The notes under the pieces: model-generated | What the model saw: only the letters and a program-made list of their open reading frames with translations | Databases searched by the model: none | Told to the model about the DNA's origin: nothing | In this document: positions 47,401 through 64,000 of the stretch, one piece after another | How the letters are laid out: every line of letters begins with the position of its first letter | Position numbering within the stretch: position 1 is the stretch's first letter | Program-made: the position numbers and the translations under genes | Source of the DNA: Crambe crambe | Taxonomy: Eukaryota; Porifera; Demospongiae; Poecilosclerida; Crambeidae | Direction of reading: 5' to 3' | DNA length: 64,000 nucleotides | NCBI GenBank assembly: GCA_963924555.1 | Contig: OZ004595.1 | Coordinates: 3,534,001-3,598,000 of the forward strand

Positions 47401-48135
47401 AGAACTGAATTCCCTACTAATTAATGGTGGAAAGCCACTCAATCCACATGATGACAGTCAGGACAAGTTACAAAAAATATACGTACCCCAGCTGACTGCC
47501 AAGCTGATTTACATAGCTATGTCATTTTTATCCAGTCTGCAATGAGTTTACTCTAAATTTTTTCAGCTATACATACATGTTCAGCCACTGCTATGCAGCT
47601 CCAGTGTGGGACCCTCACTTCAGAGCATTTTCTTTGAAGATGTGTAGCAAAAATTGGAGTGCAAATTACAACTCCTTTATTAGTCTGGCATAGTTTACAT
47701 TATGAAGGAGCATACTGAATGCTAAAGGGTGCTGTGCGTTCCACGTAGCTACCTACAAAATTAAGGGACCCTGGACTATTATAAGAAATTTCAGCAGTAC
47801 ATGGTAACAGGTTGTATGTAGTAGAACAAGGTTAACTTCTATCCTCATGCCATCAGATTCATTTTAAAAACAATTTATTATTATTATTTTTTTTTTTTGG
47901 GGGGGGGGGGGGGGGGCATCTTTTATTTTAACTATTGATGTCACCGTATCTTGTGAAGAAAAAAAAATAGCTAGAGGCAAAAAAAAGTGTGTCTGGTCGG
48001 TAGCTAACTATTCAGCTAGCTAGATCTATACCACTAGCTCCAGTTACCGTCGTACCTTCAGAATAGCATACCTTCAGAATAATTTGCTTTCCAGCAAATA
48101 ATCACAGCGACAAAAAAGGCTTCCCAGATCCTCAT
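44497..48135 (-). CDS. SRCR-fibronectin III transmembrane receptor
   Basis: Seven exons keep one phase (1) at every junction: 48072-48135, 46973-47131, 46529-46852, 46302-46460, 45255-45371, 44892-45191 and 44497-44771, giving 465 aa. Order: signal peptide ([15 protein letters not shown]), two scavenger receptor cysteine-rich domains (for example [35 protein letters not shown]), a short exon with only the first strands of an FN3 domain, a full FN3 domain (VRVTWSPVP to [19 protein letters not shown]), a Ser/Thr-rich stretch, a membrane helix ([20 protein letters not shown]) and a short tail with [12 protein letters not shown] domains bind ligands at the cell surface; sponges have many such receptors, often linked to self-recognition or immunity. 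Uniform phase 1 allows domain shuffling. Ligand and signalling partner are unknown. The tail tyrosines could be phosphorylated, which is speculative. Confidence 0.85.
47132..48071. other. First intron of the SRCR receptor, with T/G homopolymers
   Basis: This 940-bp intron contains a T run followed by 18 G (about 47887-47916). No exon or RNA gene was recognised. Confidence 0.6.
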
Positions 48136-48348
48136 GATACGTACAGGTATTTCTTCATAACTTCGTATTGCGCATGCGTAGTAAAGTAGTAGACTTACTT
48201 AATCAAGAGGCTTATTGCTTTTCTTGTTTGTTTTGATTTGTTTCCTTTTGCTAACTACTAACCTTGTCGCCTTCAATAATCTACGCAATGATTAGACCTG
48301 ACTTAATAAGACACTATAATTTAGTACTACCTAGTACTAAAAGTTGAT

Positions 48349-49578
48349 TTAATGGACTATCCTTTTCTCCTCAGGTAGTTCTGGATGCCATATATCCATA
48401 ATGAGAACAACTCGAATTTCCAGGCCAGAGTGGATCACTTCATGTTCCCAGGAGTCATCGAACATGATCATCTTTCCCTCTTCCCATGTGTGCCAGTCTT
48501 TTCCAACACGTATCTTTGCCCCTCCACTGTGAATCAGTGTCAGGTGAAGACGAAGACGCTCATTGGAAGGTCCTGTGTGAGTACGAATGTGTGTTCCTGG
48601 TTTAATGGCTGAAAATTTAATACTGGTAAATTCTTGTCCACATTGACGTATGTGTTTCATGGTCTTTTCAAAGTACTTTGTATATTCTGTGAAGCCATAT
48701 CCTGAAGACTTCAATCTCAGTTCTGTCCACTCACCCCCAACATGAAGGTTCTCAATCTCACCAGTAAACAGGTGCAACCGGTTTTTCATGTTGTACAGAA
48801 GTTCTGACTTTATATCTTTATATCCAGCTTCCAGTTTTGCAATGAAAGGATATTCCTTCGTATTGTACCATGGTTTCGAAGTCAATCCTTTTACAAAGCG
48901 TGATACTGGTCTTTGTAGAGGATTTTCCCACAGTCCCCTTTCCACAGCATTGCTCCAAAGTTTCCTTGCTTTTGCTTCCAATTCAAGGTACATCAAAGCA
49001 AGTCCATATTGGTCAACAATGAATAGATTATTTGGGAGCATCAGCATTGCTTTCCCATACAGCTCCACTTTTTGGATGTCACTTAACTTATACTCGTTTC
49101 GCTTCTTGTTGAAGGTGTAGAGGGCATTTGTATCTTTCTGCTTGGCTCTTTCTAACAGCATCAAGAGCTCTCGTATTATAGCACTATTGTTATGGGCACT
49201 TAAACCCACTCCACCTCTATCAGCAGCAAAGGAACTGGTTTCTTTCAATTCCTTCATATCCATTGGTTGACAATCAATGAAAAACGAATTCTCGACTTTC
49301 AGTTTATCAGCTACTTTTGACCAGATAGAAGTGAGCTGCTGTAGGACTAGAGGGTGGAGTTGAGAAAAACAGGCATCATATGGAACCTGAGAGCCAAGTG
49401 ATTTGCAATATTTCTTCAATACTTTGCAGGGGTTATCTCCTTCCAGAAATACCAGGTCCTTCTGTCCAGTGACACCTATTTTATGCACTTCTGTTTTAGA
49501 CTTTTTCGCATACCCACAACTATGCTTTGAAGTTGGTAATAGCAGTAGAACAAGGTAGAGAAGGTACAAAGTCACCAT
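48349..49578 (-). CDS. ASPH: Aspartyl/asparaginyl beta-hydroxylase family protein
   Basis: A single uninterrupted frame encodes 409 aa from the ATG at 49578 (431 aa if the upstream ATG at 49644 is used). I prefer 49578 because it begins a hydrophobic signal sequence or anchor (MVTLYLLYLVLLLLP). The middle has helical repeat-like segments (VELYGKAMLMLPNNLFIVDQ). The C-terminal domain has the family pattern RPVSRFVKGLTSKPW, KPGTHIRTHTGPSNERLRLH and MFDDSWEHEV then WHPEL. Iron ligands are His334 and His379 (short form); this family lacks the acidic third ligand of other 2-oxoglutarate oxygenases. The enzyme hydroxylates Asp/Asn in EGF-like domains in the ER lumen. The absence of introns, unlike its neighbours, may reflect an old retrocopy, but the frame is intact. 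It is divergent from the gene starting at 49828. Confidence 0.87.
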   Translation of the reverse strand: MVTLYLLYLVLLLLPTSKHSCGYAKKSKTEVHKIGVTGQKDLVFLEGDNPCKVLKKYCKSLGSQVPYDACFSQLHPLVLQQLTSIWSKVADKLKVENSFFIDCQPMDMKELKETSSFAADRGGVGLSAHNNSAIIRELLMLLERAKQKDTNALYTFNKKRNEYKLSDIQKVELYGKAMLMLPNNLFIVDQYGLALMYLELEAKARKLWSNAVERGLWENPLQRPVSRFVKGLTSKPWYNTKEYPFIAKLEAGYKDIKSELLYNMKNRLHLFTGEIENLHVGGEWTELRLKSSGYGFTEYTKYFEKTMKHIRQCGQEFTSIKFSAIKPGTHIRTHTGPSNERLRLHLTLIHSGGAKIRVGKDWHTWEEGKMIMFDDSWEHEVIHSGLEIRVVLIMDIWHPELPEEKRIVH

Positions 49579-49827
49579 TTCTTGTACTAGTGAGCAAATG
49601 TAGCTAATCCCTCCTCGAGTGCACTTGACATGTGAGTATAACAAGAATTGTGCATGGAAACTTTTATGGGTGTCATAAAAAGGGGGTGTTTATTCATGTT
49701 TAGTCTATGAATAGTCACAATAATGATATTCATTATCAAATTTCTGATAAACAAATGACTGTAGCTATAGCTACTGAGCTTGTGTTATTTTAGTTTGCCT
49801 GTATAGATAGCCTGCTATTCTACAGCG
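49579..49827. promoter_or_regulatory. Short divergent intergenic region
   Basis: Only 249 bp separate the start codons of the beta-hydroxylase (minus) and the 319-aa protein (plus), so both promoters must lie here or overlap the first exons. No TATA box in a convincing position was seen. Confidence 0.4.
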
Positions 49828-51564
49828 ATGGCTAGCAGTACACATAAAGATCGTCTTCATCCAAAAAGGAAGTTTGCTGAAAGCAGTTCAAAGACTTTAG
49901 TGGGTATACAAAAGACAGAGGTCCAGTATAAGAAGATGCTTGACGACTTGGAACGCCAACAGAATACATCAGTTAATAACATAGCCAACCATCAGCAGGC
50001 CATGAAGATGTCATGGAGACGCCTGGAAGAACGGCGTTCTCAGAGTCCCACTCTTGTTCGAGCAGAAAAAAAGGACCCTAAGAACACCAAAAAGGGTTTA
50101 ATGCTACATTCCAATACAAAGCTTTATGTGAAAAAGACACCTGAAATCTATAATCCTGAAGCTGAGGCTACCTCTGATGATAATGGTACTACAGATTCTC
50201 ATGATCCAGGTATTATAGGTGTATTTATTACTTTGTTAAACTATGTATACTTAACCATCCATGGACACCACAATGGTGACATCGAGAATAATAGATCTTA
50301 AGTATAAGTAGCTAGCCATCAGCTTCACAATCAGTGATATCACTTTTCATGTATAAAGGGATATTAATCCAAAGAAAGAAACCATTGGGACCACCTCCGA
50401 CACAGCTGACAAGACCATACACTTCACCTTACCTCTCCAGTCCATACAATTTCAGGTAACTTCTGTACAATTATTGGCATTTTGTGCCAGAGCCTACTTC
50501 CAGATTAAAATACATAATTATTAGTAGTAGCTAGTATTCTTAGAGCTACAGTGAAATCTCCAATTAATAGACAGTAGAGAGGCTCTCCTCATAGTGTGTA
50601 TACAAGGATGGCTACTTCCTTTGTTGAGAGGCTTGTCCTCTTTTGGAGTCTCCTCTATCGGAGGTTCCACTGTCTCGTAGGCCAAGTCAAATGGGATGGT
50701 AGACTGCTGTTGTAGCTATAGCTAGCCACTTCTATTACAAGCATAACACACAAAAGTTAGCTTAAAATAATATTAAACCACTGCAGAAAAAGTAATAGTG
50801 CCACAATGAGAGACACACATGAATTGCCCACTGTGGAGGGTGATGCTGAAGAAGAAAATGCTTCCCCTGGCACAAGCAACACAAAACTCTCAGACTCCCA
50901 GGAATTTAACACAGGAATGTCTTCATCTTCTCAGGTTGATAATACTACCTGAAATCATTAGTATTAAAGGACACTGTAACTAGAGACATTAGAATGGAAA
51001 ACAACAGATAACCAGTTGTTTTTTATGTTGTTGTTTTTTCACACAATATGCACACAATACAGCCTATGCTCCTATCAAGCAATGACAAATCCTCTCTCCT
51101 AAAAGCCTCAGACTTAATGGGAATGGAATCCTCATCCAGTGGGCCTAGCAATTTCAAGGTATTCTACAACTCTAGACCTCGCAGTCGCACTCAAGGGAAC
51201 TTCGAATTTTCCACGTCACCACTGGCTACTCACCAATTGGCAGAGTCCATCCTTGTACCAAATCACAGTGAAGAACAAGAGTAAGCTATGGAAGCAAGCT
51301 AATTGGCAGAGTTAAAGAAAGCCTTAGCCATTGACCCACAAATCTTTGTTTTATATTCCCTTAGTGCATATTAGCTATAAATCAATAGTTGCAAGTTTGC
51401 CTTTTTCCTTCATGCAAAGCTTCAACCTGTTATTCATTATATCATGTAGAGTCAGTGCCAGCAGCAGTGAACTTACACTTGCTGAACAGTTTGAACAAAT
51501 AAAGAATTGCAGGTACATACGCCACTATTATCCTGATGGCACAGCTCTTGAGGAGTATCACTAA
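49828..51564 (+). CDS. Uncharacterised 319-aa protein, five exons
   Basis: Exons 49828-50209, 50359-50455, 50787-50934, 51063-51280 and 51450-51564 join without a stop, each intron with GT..AG ends, giving 319 aa. The N-terminus is basic (HPKRKFAESSSKTLVGIQ) and then likely coiled-coil (KTEVQYKKMLDDLERQQN and onward to about residue 70). The middle is Ser/Thr/Pro-rich and probably disordered. The C-terminus is compact: LTLAEQFEQIKNCRYIRHYY then PDGTALEEYH. There is no signal peptide or membrane segment. I do not recognise the family. The tail may be a conserved short motif. It is convergent with IRE1, whose stop codon lies 160 bp beyond its own. Confidence 0.75.
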
Positions 51565-51723
51565 ACAATTACCTTGGAGCTAAATTGTGTTCTTTATAAA
51601 TTGTTGTTATAAAGCTAAGCTACTATATGAAAAAATGAATTTCATGTATAAGATGTGACGTACAAAAATTAATGAGTTTCAATCTGATTGATTTATGGGG
51701 GGCTCTTTGGTGAAAAAAAAAAT

Positions 51724-63054
<11,331 letters not shown>

Positions 63055-63600
63055 GAACTCTACAGAAGCAAACAGCATCTATATAGCCATCTAGTCTCAA
63101 CTACATGTACATGTACATATGTCATAGCTATTAAAGTCACCCTTTACCAATTATTATTCATGGATGGATCTCTCTCATCTAGCTGTTCATCTCCTTGATA
63201 GAATCGCTCATATGTTTACTTCTCGTCCCTCCAACGGACAAAAGATTCTATGCACATACACTTCATTACGTGTCATTTAGCAGTAAAGCCAGATCGCAGT
63301 ATACCATGTACCAGGATCGAGAAACACGTAATTACCGATGACGGCATCGCGGTTATGACGTCACAATAATAAACGACGCCCACACATCTGATCTAGCGGG
63401 TCACATGAAGGGAGGAGCTTCTTCTCTGCAGTAGTCTCACCCCCCCCCCCCCCCCCCCCCCCCCTTCAGCAATAGCCAGGTCCACACCATCCCAGGTCCC
63501 CCTGCTCAGCAGCAACAACCCACTCCAGGTCTAGTCTGGCAACATACAATACTACGAGTTGTCAGATTGGAATTTCCATTATGGTCAGCTTGTCGTCATG
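63055..63600. promoter_or_regulatory. IRE1 5' region with TGACGTCA palindrome and poly-C tract
   Basis: TGACGTCA lies at 63356-63363, about 300 bp upstream of the IRE1 start codon, and TGACGG lies at 63339. TGACGT-type sites bind CREB/ATF factors, and ATF6/XBP1 elements share the ACGT core. A run of 25 C is at 63440-63464. At 63594-63613 a plus-strand ATG precedes a strong donor (GCG then GTAAGT), so a divergent first exon is possible but unproven. Confidence 0.4.
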
Positions 63601-63724
63601 CTGCGTAATTGCGGTAAGTAATAAAAACAACACGTGGTTATATGCAGCTGCAGTGTAAAGATGTATATCTGCTAGCCTACGGTTGGTTCAGATATAGAAA
63701 AGAAGTAAGTAAGTTTATCTAAAG

Positions 63725-63920
63725 CTAAAGGCAAAAGGCAAAACACAAGCTCTTCCCAAATCCAGTTGGGAGCACAGCAAAAACATCCCTGCCAGATAAA
63801 ATTGGATCACCACTTCCAATTGTTCAGGCCTTAGTGATGGATAGCCCAACTTCAGGGCAGCTTCATTTGCTGCAGTGCACTCGATAGTTTCTCCTTAGCA
63901 GCCGTCTAGTTGGCTTACTG
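63725..63920 (-). pseudogene. RecQ-like helicase fragment
   Basis: The minus strand reads NEAALKLGYPSLRPEQLEVV and, after a frame change near 63795, DVFAVLPTGFGKSLCFAF. The Q-motif-like LRPEQ and Walker A PTGFGKS are typical of RecQ-family DNA helicases. Flanking exons were not found, and a stop follows shortly after the Walker motif. Fragments of this kind are often repeats in sponge genomes, which is from memory. Confidence 0.6.
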
Positions 63921-64000
63921 CTGTGCATGCCTGTGGTGTACACTGTGGTTCACACTGTGGTTAGGTAATGATATTCATGAGTAGCAGATTTTCTGCTACT

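Noticed and set aside
48385-49120. Plus-strand open frames inside the beta-hydroxylase
   Set aside because: They are shadows of the well-supported minus-strand coding frame.

Overview
The window is AT-rich animal DNA with short spliced genes, many introns opening in GTATGT or GTAAGT, and frequent TAGCTAGC-like words. The gene content (IRE1 kinase-RNase, an SRCR/fibronectin receptor, astacin, an aspartyl beta-hydroxylase, death-domain and ZU5 fragments, a Pmp-like beta-helix membrane protein) fits a demosponge. Amphimedon queenslandica is my best guess, by resemblance only.

Left part (1-27 kb): three direct copies of a mitochondrial-type leucyl-tRNA synthetase gene (LARS2), at 1-3384, 13066-17834 and 20717-25667, all damaged. 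Copies A and C are followed by the same flank, an interspersed repeat and an ankyrin-repeat fragment on the minus strand. The spacers at 5-13 kb and 18-20.7 kb are almost entirely mobile-element debris: terminal-inverted-repeat (TIR) elements, a retroelement fragment, tRNA-derived heads, long foldbacks and a recurring GTCGC/TCCTAGGA palindromic motif. Several insertions can be dated relative to each other because a paralogous empty site lies elsewhere in the window.

Middle part (27-44 kb): an MCMDC2-like gene or relic (+), a decayed Pmp-like beta-helix/multi-TM gene (+), an intact three-exon astacin (-), death-domain pieces (-), a ZU5-like fragment (+), and a TIR element carrying a broken HIRAN-like passenger sequence. 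A direct duplication containing the 3' end of the astacin gene brackets the Pmp-like pseudogene.

Right part (44-64 kb) is gene-dense and mostly intact: an SRCR-FN3 single-pass receptor (-, 7 exons, 465 aa), an aspartyl/asparaginyl beta-hydroxylase (-, one exon), a divergently transcribed 319-aa protein of unknown function (+, 5 exons), and a complete IRE1/ERN1 gene (-, 26 exons, 919 aa) whose reading frame I could follow through every exon junction. IRE1 introns hold two minisatellites and an antisense B-box fragment. A TGACGTCA palindrome lies about 300 bp upstream of the IRE1 start codon. A RecQ-like helicase fragment ends the window.

The genes do not form one pathway. IRE1, the secretory or membrane receptors, astacin and the beta-hydroxylase all act in or through the secretory route, but linkage here is probably incidental. 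I did not find a convincing undescribed multi-gene system; the best novel leads are the palindromic GTCGC/TCCTAGGA repeat family, the HIRAN-carrying transposon and the decayed LARS2 array.
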